Assembly (NCBI GenBank): GCA_029265255.1
Contig: JAJUJQ010000001.1
Coordinates: 558,001 to 622,000 of the forward strand
DNA from: Spirochaetota bacterium
GTDB taxonomy: Bacteria; Spirochaetota; Spirochaetia; Treponematales; Rectinemataceae
Length of the DNA stretch: 64,000 nt
Direction of reading: 5' to 3'
Shown here in pieces: positions 25,675 through 33,234 of the stretch; position 1 is the stretch's first letter, and the number at the start of each line of letters is the position of its first letter. The notes under the pieces were generated by a model that was not told where the DNA came from, did no database searches, and saw only the letters and a program-made list of their open reading frames with translations. Both the position numbers and the translations under genes were made by a program.

Positions 25675-26713
25675 GGAAAAACCGATATCAGCCGAGCGAC
25701 TGAAGACTCTGTTGGTACAGGGCGCTTGGCATCTTCATCATCTGTCCCCATCGCAGCGTCCGCGAGGAAGCAACGGTCGGCCAGGGGGAGTGGTTCTCCT
25801 TCCCATGGATATCCCCTGCGTCATTGTCCCGGATCTGCACGCGCGTTCCAGGATGATTCGGTCGCTGCTCGATTCGAGAATCAATGAGCCGAATGGTCCT
25901 GTGGTGCGGCAGCTGCTAGAGGCGGGACGCGTTTCGCTCTTGTTTCTTGGTGATATTCCACATGCAGAAGGAGAAGCGGCGTCGCGCAGATGGCTCAGTG
26001 CTTACAAGAGGCTTCTGGAGTCTCGTGTCGAGAGCGCCATCCTTTGCCCTGAAATGAACGAAGAAATGCGGCGATCGCTTGAAGCGCTGGCGTTGGTGAT
26101 AGACCTTCAGATCCGTTTTCCAGGTCTGGTGTTCTGCCTCAAGGGCAACCATGACAATATGACTAACGCTAATGACCATGGTGATCACCCCTTTTACAAA
26201 TACGCCATGGAAGGAATGATGGGCGCGCTCTGGCTGAGATTGACATATGGCGAAGAGATTCTCCCGCATATGAGGGCATATGAACTGGCGCTGCCGATTC
26301 TAGCCGTGGGTCCTGCGTTCTATGCCAGCCACGCGGAGCCGGCATTCGCGGTAAGCCTGCGAGAGTTGCTGGAGTACCTTGAACATCCTGAGGTTGTTGA
26401 GGCCCTCATCTGGACCGATAACGACGAAGCGGAGCCAGGCTCGGTACAAGCCAGCATGAAGAACCTGGCTGGAATCAGGGCTTGCCCGCCGCCTGCGGCG
26501 TGGTTTTCCGGGCATCGTCCGGTGACACGGCAATTCGCAACAAGAGCAGAGGGCACTCTCGTGCAGATACACAATCCTTTACTGCGTCAGATAGCTATGG
26601 TGGACCCACAGACGAATCCAGTCCAGGCAAGGTTTTTTATCATTCCCGAAAGCGGCGGGACTCTGCAGATCGCGGGAAACCTTGTTCTTGACCCCTCTGC
26701 GCGCAACCGATAG
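25667..26713 (+). CDS. Calcineurin-like metallophosphoesterase
   Basis: A 348-residue phosphoesterase. Motifs in order: VPDLHARS (first metal site), LFLGDIPHAEG, LKGNHDNM, SHAEPAF and SGHRPVT. This is the set of dinuclear metal ligands of PPP-like phosphatases; the order resembles stand-alone bacterial Ser/Thr phosphatase or Ap4A-hydrolase-like members, but substrate is not evident. ATG 25667 overlaps the TPR gene; further upstream codons in this frame lie inside the TPR coding sequence. Confidence 0.82.
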   Translation: MNEEKPISAERLKTLLVQGAWHLHHLSPSQRPRGSNGRPGGVVLLPMDIPCVIVPDLHARSRMIRSLLDSRINEPNGPVVRQLLEAGRVSLLFLGDIPHAEGEAASRRWLSAYKRLLESRVESAILCPEMNEEMRRSLEALALVIDLQIRFPGLVFCLKGNHDNMTNANDHGDHPFYKYAMEGMMGALWLRLTYGEEILPHMRAYELALPILAVGPAFYASHAEPAFAVSLRELLEYLEHPEVVEALIWTDNDEAEPGSVQASMKNLAGIRACPPPAAWFSGHRPVTRQFATRAEGTLVQIHNPLLRQIAMVDPQTNPVQARFFIIPESGGTLQIAGNLVLDPSARNR

Positions 26714-26722
26714 GATTGGCGC

Positions 26723-27568
26723 ATGGCGGTACGGGGAACGAGACGTCGCGCACGAAAATCATCACGCACCGGTTGTATTCTTTGGTTTCTGGCATTGTGC
26801 ATTTTTCTCATTCTGTTTGTTCTGCGCTTTAATACTATCAGGGATGCCCTGCAGAAATCGGGTCTTCTTGACGCGTTGAACCGAACTGAGCAGCCAGCGT
26901 CGGGCAACACAAGAGAATCTCCCAAACCTTTCGCGCCTTCTCCTCCCAAGACTTCTCCGGATATCCCTTCACTTGACCGGAAAGAACCTGGTACGGAACC
27001 CGCTCAATCTCAGGGAACCCCGTCGCCTGCACCCTCAAGCCCTGTTTCAAAAGATCAGATCCCTAAGGAACCGGCGCAGAGTTCCCCGGCACCGGCGACT
27101 CCGGCTCCGGTTTCGCCTCAGCCACCATCTGAAACAGCTCCCGCAAAGAAACCAAGGTCCATCGCGCTCTACTTCGTGAGAATTGGTGAAGATGGACAGA
27201 TCATCAGCCAGCGTGTCATTCGTACCATACCCGCATCCGACACGCCGTTGTTGGATTCTGCCGAGGCCCTTCTGAAAGGACCGACTCAGGCCGAGCTGCG
27301 ATCAGGACTTCTGACCCTTATCCCGGCAGCCACCAGATTGAGAAGCATCACCTTGCAGGGAAGCACGGCTATGATCGATTTGAGCGAGGATTTTATGTAC
27401 AACCGATATGGTCGCGAAGGATATTTGGCTCAGCTGCGGCAGGTAGTGTTTACTCTCACCGAGTTCAGCAATGTATCAGAAGTACGTATTTTCATCGAAG
27501 GCAAGGTTCGGCAATTTCTTTCCGAAGGGCTTCCTCTCGACAAGCCCTACCGTCGTTCATCCTTCTGA
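26723..27568 (+). CDS. Membrane-anchored GerMN-domain protein
   Basis: A 281-residue protein: basic N-terminus, one membrane segment (about residues 18-37), a Pro/Ser/Ala-rich spacer (residues 55-140), then a GerMN domain (residues about 145-265) with LLKGPTQAELRSGLLTLIP and MIDLSEDFMYN. GerMN domains occur in spore germination proteins and in many non-sporulating bacteria as envelope proteins; the domain's partner here is unknown. Confidence 0.82.
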   Translation: MAVRGTRRRARKSSRTGCILWFLALCIFLILFVLRFNTIRDALQKSGLLDALNRTEQPASGNTRESPKPFAPSPPKTSPDIPSLDRKEPGTEPAQSQGTPSPAPSSPVSKDQIPKEPAQSSPAPATPAPVSPQPPSETAPAKKPRSIALYFVRIGEDGQIISQRVIRTIPASDTPLLDSAEALLKGPTQAELRSGLLTLIPAATRLRSITLQGSTAMIDLSEDFMYNRYGREGYLAQLRQVVFTLTEFSNVSEVRIFIEGKVRQFLSEGLPLDKPYRRSSF

Positions 27569-27594
27569 TTGGAGGATTTTAAGAACCGGCCTCG

Positions 27595-27623
27595 TTGCCA
27601 GTTCATCCCTCGAGTGATAAAAT
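27595..27623 (+). promoter_or_regulatory. Promoter of the gcv operon
   Basis: TTGCCA (27595-27600), 17-base spacer, TAAAAT (27618-27623). No glycine riboswitch is visible in the roughly 30-base leader. Confidence 0.6.
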
Positions 27624-27654
27624 ATAAAATATCGTTTCAGTTTTCGAAAAGGAG

Positions 27655-28764
27655 GTGCCTACGAATACCACGGCATTGCACGACTGGCATGTCGCTCATG
27701 GAGCAAAAATGGCTCCTTTTGCCGGCTACGATATGCCGATCTCATATCCGACCGGAGCAGTTGAAGAGCACCATATCACACGCCGTTCTGTCGGCCTGTT
27801 CGACATCGATCATATGGGACAGCTCGAGATTTCAGGGCCAGGAGCTGATGCATTCGTTTCGCGCATGATCAGCTGCAAGGTCTCTGATCTTCAACCTCCG
27901 ATGGCTCGCTATTCGCTGCTGCTGGATGATTGCGGCGGTGTACTCGACGATCTCTTCGTCTATCGACTTCCAGCCTCATGGTGGATTGTGGTCAATGCCG
28001 CCAATAGGGCAGGCGATTTGGCGTGGTTCAAGAGCCATGCGTCTGATGACGTAACAATCATCGATCGTTCAGATGAAACCTACATGATTGCGGTGCAGGG
28101 CCCGCGTGCGATCGAGCTGATGGATTGCATCGCCGACCGGCCGGTATCCGATATCCCGAGGTTCTGCTGGGGTAATATTGCAATTGATGGTATTCCAGTG
28201 CTGTTCGGACGGACAGGATATACTGGCGAGGATGGAGGAGAGCTCTTTTTTCCCGCAACAGAGGCGATCCATCTCTGGGAATACCTTCTTGCCCGCGGCG
28301 AATCCCTTGGAATCGAAACGAAACCAATTGGACTTGCCGCACGCGACAGCCTCAGATTCGAAGCAGGCATGCCTTTGCATGGACACGAGATCAGTCCGCA
28401 GATCAATCCATTGGAGGCAGGATTCAAATGGGCCTGTGATTTCGAAAAGGATTTTATCGGCAAGGAAGCGCTGCTTGGCATCATGGAGCGTGGGTTAAGT
28501 AGAAAGCTGGTTGGAATCGAAGTGTCTGGCGGCGTGCCGCGAGAAGGCTACGAGGTCACCACCCCGGATGGCCATCCCATCGGTGCCTGCGTCGCAGGCA
28601 TGTATTGCCCGACCGTCAGAAAATATGCTGCCAACGCGTTTGTAGCTTCCGAGTGGGCAAAAGTCGGCACTGAACTATCGGTGATCATTAGAGGGCAGCC
28701 GAAAAGCGCTGTCGTAGTGAAACGACCGCTCTATCTGCCGGCATACAGGAGAGCAGGCGCGTAG
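27655..28764 (+). CDS. gcvT: Aminomethyltransferase, glycine cleavage T protein (unusual start)
   Basis: A protein of about 369 residues that transfers the methylene group from lipoyl-H protein to tetrahydrofolate and releases ammonia. Blocks: GAKMAPFAGYDMPISYP, DIDHMGQLEISG, GRTGYTGEDGGELF, LAARDSLRFEAGMPLHGHE. The start is odd. The perfect ribosome binding site AAAGGAGG (27648-27655) runs straight into the only GTG (27655-27657). The normal spacing (5 bases) points to ACG at 27661, and the next candidate, TTG, is at 27676. Conserved sequence begins at about residue 8, consistent with the ACG or GTG site. No frameshift is seen. Confidence 0.92.
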   Translation: MPTNTTALHDWHVAHGAKMAPFAGYDMPISYPTGAVEEHHITRRSVGLFDIDHMGQLEISGPGADAFVSRMISCKVSDLQPPMARYSLLLDDCGGVLDDLFVYRLPASWWIVVNAANRAGDLAWFKSHASDDVTIIDRSDETYMIAVQGPRAIELMDCIADRPVSDIPRFCWGNIAIDGIPVLFGRTGYTGEDGGELFFPATEAIHLWEYLLARGESLGIETKPIGLAARDSLRFEAGMPLHGHEISPQINPLEAGFKWACDFEKDFIGKEALLGIMERGLSRKLVGIEVSGGVPREGYEVTTPDGHPIGACVAGMYCPTVRKYAANAFVASEWAKVGTELSVIIRGQPKSAVVVKRPLYLPAYRRAGA

Positions 28765-28830
28765 CCAAAGACTATATTGGAAACAGCAGTATTTCAATCT
28801 TTGATAATATTCTGAATCTGGAGGTGGAAC

Positions 28831-29214
28831 ATGGCGATTGACAGGAACGCGCGATATCTTGAGTCACATGAATATGCCCGTCCTGAAGATGGAGTGATGA
28901 TCATCGGGATTTCGGACCATGCCCAGGCCGAGCTCGGTGATGTGGTGTTCGTGGAATTGCCCGCTGCTGGCAAGAATCTGGCGAAGGGAACGGTATTCGG
29001 TACCATTGAATCCGTCAAGGCAGCGAGTGACCTCTATATGCCAATTTCCGGCACCGTTCTTGAAGTGAATGAAGCAGTACGCAGCGATCCCTCGCTCGTC
29101 AACAAGGACTGCTTCGGTCAGGGATGGCTCATCAAGATCAAACCGTCGAATCCCTCGGAATTCGATACACTCCTCGATGCTGCTGCCTACGCGAAAGCGA
29201 TAGGGGAGGAATAA
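28831..29214 (+). CDS. gcvH: Glycine cleavage system H protein
   Basis: A 127-residue lipoyl carrier. The lipoylated Lys is in GTIESVKAASDLYMPISG (about residue 64) and the C-terminus has GWLIKIKPSNP. It shuttles the aminomethyl group between P and T proteins. GGAGG precedes the ATG. A 66-base gap after gcvT holds no clear terminator. Confidence 0.96.
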   Translation: MAIDRNARYLESHEYARPEDGVMIIGISDHAQAELGDVVFVELPAAGKNLAKGTVFGTIESVKAASDLYMPISGTVLEVNEAVRSDPSLVNKDCFGQGWLIKIKPSNPSEFDTLLDAAAYAKAIGEE

Positions 29215-29218
29215 GACC

Positions 29219-30568
29219 GTGCCTTTCATCCCGAATACCGATGTCGAACGCGCCGAGATGCTGCAAGTGATCGGTGTCGATTCGGTCGATGCCCTGTTCG
29301 ATGATATACCGAAGCATCTGCGGATACCTGCCCTGGATCTTCCAGAAGGCGTGTCTGAACTTGAGGCGCTGGCCCGGATCGACGCCTTGGCTGAGCGCAA
29401 TGTGGACGTGCGCAGGATGGACTGGTTCCTTGGCGCGGGCGGATACCACCATTATATTCCCGCTCTTGTTCCCGCACTTGCGAGCAGGGGAGAATTTTTA
29501 ACCTCCTATACGCCGTATCAGCCCGAGGTCTCCCAAGGCACCCTTCAGGCTATCTTCGAATACCAGAGCATGGCCTCCAAACTGCTGGGCGTACCGGTTG
29601 TCAACGCCTCGCATTATGATGGCGCAACAGCATTGGCTGAAGCGATTCTGATGGCATGGAAAGCCAAGGAAGGCCGCAATCGCATCCTGATTCCAACCGA
29701 CTTGCATCCGGAATACGCGCGCGTCATCAATACATACCTTACATCCTTCGATATCGAACTGGTGCGCTATGAAGGTGACCCCGCATCGGCGTCGGTGGAT
29801 GACCGCACCGCAGCGCTTGTTATCGCCTATCCCGGTTTTTCGGGTGAGATCTATCCTGTCGCGCCAGCTGCTGCCAACGCGCACGCTCATGGGGCCCTGT
29901 GCATCGTACAGGCCGATCCGGTCATGTGCGCCATCCTCCAGAGCCCTGGATCGCAGGGGGCAGATATCGTCACTGCCGAGGGACAGAGCCTGGGCAACCC
30001 GCTCTATTTTGGCGGGCCCTATCTCGGGATGATGGGAACCACCGAAGCCTTGATGCGGCGGATGCCCGGGCGTATCGTCGGCCAGACCAAGGATAAAAAT
30101 GGCAAACGAGGATTTGTGCTGACGCTGTCTACACGGGAGCAACACATCCGCCGAGAGAAAGCGGTCTCAAATATCTGCTCGAACCAGGGACTCAGCATGC
30201 TTCAAACCTGCATCTATCTCGCTGCGATGGGGAAACAGGGGCTGCAGCATGTCGCACGTCAATCGTATGACAAAGCTCACTTCGCAGCGGAGCTTATCGG
30301 CAGGATTCCCGGCTACTCGATCCGTACAAAGCGATTTTTCCGGGAATTCACGGTAATCACGCCCGTCCCCGCGAGCGTGATCGTTGATACGCTGAAAGCC
30401 CAGAACATCATGCCAGGCCTTGCGCTCTCGCACTATTGGCCTGACCGCACCCACGAACTGCTGGTCTGCGTTACCGAAGTCAACACCCGCGCTCAAATCG
30501 AAAGATTGGCTGCGGCATTGGCTGCGTCCGCGCAAAAACCGGCTTCGAATGGGGAGGCAACGAAATGA
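29219..30568 (+). CDS. gcvPA: Glycine decarboxylase subunit 1 (P protein, N-terminal part)
   Basis: A 449-residue half of the two-subunit, PLP-dependent glycine dehydrogenase. FLGAGGYHHYIPA, TPYQPEVSQGTLQAIFEYQSM and NASHYDGATALAEA are conserved blocks. It starts with GTG 4 bases after gcvH. It lacks the PLP Lys, which is in subunit 2. Confidence 0.95.
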   Translation: MPFIPNTDVERAEMLQVIGVDSVDALFDDIPKHLRIPALDLPEGVSELEALARIDALAERNVDVRRMDWFLGAGGYHHYIPALVPALASRGEFLTSYTPYQPEVSQGTLQAIFEYQSMASKLLGVPVVNASHYDGATALAEAILMAWKAKEGRNRILIPTDLHPEYARVINTYLTSFDIELVRYEGDPASASVDDRTAALVIAYPGFSGEIYPVAPAAANAHAHGALCIVQADPVMCAILQSPGSQGADIVTAEGQSLGNPLYFGGPYLGMMGTTEALMRRMPGRIVGQTKDKNGKRGFVLTLSTREQHIRREKAVSNICSNQGLSMLQTCIYLAAMGKQGLQHVARQSYDKAHFAAELIGRIPGYSIRTKRFFREFTVITPVPASVIVDTLKAQNIMPGLALSHYWPDRTHELLVCVTEVNTRAQIERLAAALAASAQKPASNGEATK

Positions 30569-31998
30569 GCATGCATGACGAACCGCTTGTCTACGAAATT
30601 TCTCGGCCGGGCCGCGTCGGTTGTACGCTACCGAAGTCCGACGTCCCTTCGTACGCGCTTCCTGACGGACTCGAACGTACTGACCTCGATCTTCCCGAGA
30701 TTGATGAACTGAGCGTTGTGCGGCACTTTACCCGGCTTTCCCAGAAGAATTTCTCCATCGATACCGAGTTCTATCCGCTAGGCTCCTGCACTATGAAATA
30801 CAACCCCAAGGCAAACGAAGCAGCCGCCTCGAATCCAGGCTGGAAATACCTCCATCCGCTGGCAGACGAGGATCAGGCACAGGGGGCACTCGAGCTCATG
30901 TGGCATCTCCAGGAGGGGCTCAAGGAAATCGGAGGATTTTCTGCGGTATCGCTCCAGCCGGCAGCCGGAGCACATGCCGAATTATCAGGTGTGCTCATGA
31001 TCCGGGCCGCGTTGAAGGCGAGAGGGGAGACAAACCGTACCAGGATGCTGATTCCGGATTCAGCTCATGGCACCAATCCCGCGAGCTGCACAATGGCCGG
31101 GTTCACTACCCAGACCATACCATCGGGATCGGATGGCAATATCGACATGAATGCGCTGCGAGCCGCGTTGGATGATACGGTTGCTGGCATCATGATCACC
31201 AATCCAAATACGCTCGGTCTATTTGAGACAAAAATCGAGGAGATATGCAGGCTGGTACACGATGCGGGGGGGTATGTGTACGGAGATGGCGCGAACATGA
31301 ATGCGCTGACGGGTGTATTCAGGCCTGCCGCGTCCGGTATTGATGTCATGCATTTCAATCTCCATAAAACCTTCTCGACACCTCACGGAGGCGGCGGCCC
31401 AGGCGCGGGAATGGTCGGTGCGAATGAAGCGCTTGCACCGTACCTCCCGGGCCCGGTTGTGGCAAAAGAAGGCAGGAGATTCAGATTCCATATGCCAGAA
31501 AAGAGCATCGGGCAGGTGAAGGCTTTCTATGGCAATGTCGCAATCCTGGTCCGAGCCTTTGCCTATCTGCTCATGACCGGTAGAGATGGCCTAAGAAGAG
31601 TGGCTGAAAACGCCGTTCTCAACGCAAATTATCTCAAGGTACGACTGGAAGACCTGTATCCGGTGCCATACCGCAGACGCTGCATGCATGAATTTGTAGC
31701 TCGTGGGACGATTGCCGACGGCGTGCATACGCTCGACCTCGCCAAGCGCCTCATCGATTACGGCTTCCATCCGCCTACCATCTATTTCCCGCTTATCGTT
31801 CCAGAAGCGCTCATGATCGAGCCGACAGAGACAGAATCGAAAGAGACACTCGATCGATTTGTCGAAGCAATGCGAGCCATAGTGGAAGAAGCGAAGACTA
31901 ATCCTGCTCTTTTGCATGATGCCCCGATGACTACGCAGGTAGGCCGCCTAGATGAAGTAATGGCAGCTCGATGTCCGATTCTCTGCTATCGCGGATGA
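30565..31998 (+). CDS. gcvPB: Glycine decarboxylase subunit 2 (P protein, PLP-binding part)
   Basis: A 477-residue subunit. The PLP Lys is in FNLHKTFSTPHGGGGPGAG (about residue 270), with PDSAHGTNPASCTMAGF and YPLGSCTMKYNPK. ATGA overlap with gcvPA. The L protein (dihydrolipoyl dehydrogenase) that completes the system is not in this window. Confidence 0.96.
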   Translation: MSMHDEPLVYEISRPGRVGCTLPKSDVPSYALPDGLERTDLDLPEIDELSVVRHFTRLSQKNFSIDTEFYPLGSCTMKYNPKANEAAASNPGWKYLHPLADEDQAQGALELMWHLQEGLKEIGGFSAVSLQPAAGAHAELSGVLMIRAALKARGETNRTRMLIPDSAHGTNPASCTMAGFTTQTIPSGSDGNIDMNALRAALDDTVAGIMITNPNTLGLFETKIEEICRLVHDAGGYVYGDGANMNALTGVFRPAASGIDVMHFNLHKTFSTPHGGGGPGAGMVGANEALAPYLPGPVVAKEGRRFRFHMPEKSIGQVKAFYGNVAILVRAFAYLLMTGRDGLRRVAENAVLNANYLKVRLEDLYPVPYRRRCMHEFVARGTIADGVHTLDLAKRLIDYGFHPPTIYFPLIVPEALMIEPTETESKETLDRFVEAMRAIVEEAKTNPALLHDAPMTTQVGRLDEVMAARCPILCYRG

Positions 31999-32023
31999 GG
32001 TGGCCTGGGTTCGCGTGTAACGT

Positions 32024-32053
32024 ATCAGCCCGTTCCATGTGGGACGGGCTGAT
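32024..32053 (+). terminator. Hairpin after the gcv operon
   Basis: A stem of 10 Watson-Crick pairs (ATCAGCCCGT with ACGGGCTGAT) plus three inner pairs, 4-base loop. It lacks a good T tract (CATTTAC follows), so termination may be partial. Confidence 0.6.
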
Positions 32054-32072
32054 CATTTACAATGGAAATTTC

Positions 32073-32101
32073 TTGCAAATAATTTTATATTATGATAATA
32101 T
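32073..32101 (+). promoter_or_regulatory. Promoter of the WecA-like gene
   Basis: TTGCAA (32073-32078), 17-base spacer, TAATAT (32096-32101), inside a strongly AT-rich stretch unlike the rest of the window. Confidence 0.6.
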
Positions 32102-32142
32102 ATTAAAAATGAAAACGATGTCATAAATTGATGGAGGCAGTA

Positions 32143-33207
32143 ATGCTCTGGTTTCCAGTAGTTCTTTCTGCTGTGCTTTCCTCTTTGTTCATGCCTGTTA
32201 TCATTTCTTTCTGCCATCGTCACCGCTTATACGACAGAATCAATGAAAGGAAGGTACACGCGGATACGCGAATGCCCCGGCTTGGTGGTATCGCGATTGC
32301 GCTCAGTTTCGTTGTTTCCGTAATTTTCATGCAAATGATAGAAAAAAATGATGGTTTGAACATAAAGGGGAGCTACACGCTGTGGCCGATTATTACTGGT
32401 GGGCTTGTGGTATTTCTGACGGGGCTTCTGGATGACCTCTTCGACCTTCGAGCATGGACGAAATTCGCGCTGCAGTCGCTTGCTGCGCTGATTGTTATTG
32501 CTGCGGGGTATCGCTTTAGGTTCATGATCGTTCCTTTTGGCACCGGCATTTGGAGTTTTGGATCCGTTTCCTATGTCCTGACATTTCTGTGGCTTGTCGG
32601 CATCACCAATGCGATCAATCTGATCGATGGCATCGATGGGCTTGCGGGGGGTATTTCAGCGCTTGCCGCGCTGGCCTTCGGGCTGTTCTTCATGTTCAGC
32701 TCACAGATTCTGCCAGCAGAAATATGCCTGGCACTGGTGGGAAGCCTTATCGGGTTTCTTCTATTCAATCTTCCACCAGCAAGGATTTTCATGGGAGATT
32801 CGGGCTCGTTGTTTCTGGGATATATTCTGGCGGTCATCCCTCTCATGAGCCAGTATCGTGGTTTCCAGGGCGAGGACATTGGCGTCTTTTCCGCGGCAAC
32901 CGTCCTCGCGATTCCAATCTTCGATACGCTTATGGCAATATTCCGGAGGCTGCGCGCCAGGAAGTCCTTCTTTTCCGCAGACCGGCAACATATTCATCAT
33001 CGACTCATGGACAAGGGATATCGGACATCCGAGATACTGGCGATGCTTTATTCGTTATCAATGGTTCTTGGAATGATCGCGCTCAGTGTGCTCTTCATTC
33101 CGACTTCCTGGAGCTTCGCGCTCAATCTGGTCATGCTGAGTGTCATGTTCTTCTATTTTGTGCGGCTCAATAATGAAGGCAGAAATACCCTCACCCACCG
33201 CCATTGA
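32143..33207 (+). CDS. Undecaprenyl-phosphate sugar-1-phosphate transferase (WecA/TagO family)
   Basis: A 354-residue polytopic enzyme (about ten segments) that starts surface polysaccharide synthesis by loading a sugar phosphate, usually GlcNAc-1-P, onto undecaprenyl phosphate. Conserved loops: VHADTRMPRLGGIA, TGLLDDLFDLRAW (catalytic Asp pair), NAINLIDGIDGLAGG, FMGDSGSLFLGY and RQHIHHRLMDKGY (HIHH, sugar recognition). ATG 32143 has GGAGG 5 bases upstream; the open frame begins earlier but lacks that. Convergent with the lipoprotein gene. Confidence 0.92.
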   Translation: MLWFPVVLSAVLSSLFMPVIISFCHRHRLYDRINERKVHADTRMPRLGGIAIALSFVVSVIFMQMIEKNDGLNIKGSYTLWPIITGGLVVFLTGLLDDLFDLRAWTKFALQSLAALIVIAAGYRFRFMIVPFGTGIWSFGSVSYVLTFLWLVGITNAINLIDGIDGLAGGISALAALAFGLFFMFSSQILPAEICLALVGSLIGFLLFNLPPARIFMGDSGSLFLGYILAVIPLMSQYRGFQGEDIGVFSAATVLAIPIFDTLMAIFRRLRARKSFFSADRQHIHHRLMDKGYRTSEILAMLYSLSMVLGMIALSVLFIPTSWSFALNLVMLSVMFFYFVRLNNEGRNTLTHRH

Positions 33208-33234
33208 CGGATTTCCGAAAGTGAGGGCAATGCA

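Noticed and set aside
32060..32110. AT-rich patch as an origin or horizontally acquired segment
   Set aside because: It spans only about 50 bases and is explained by a promoter; no DnaA boxes were noticed.
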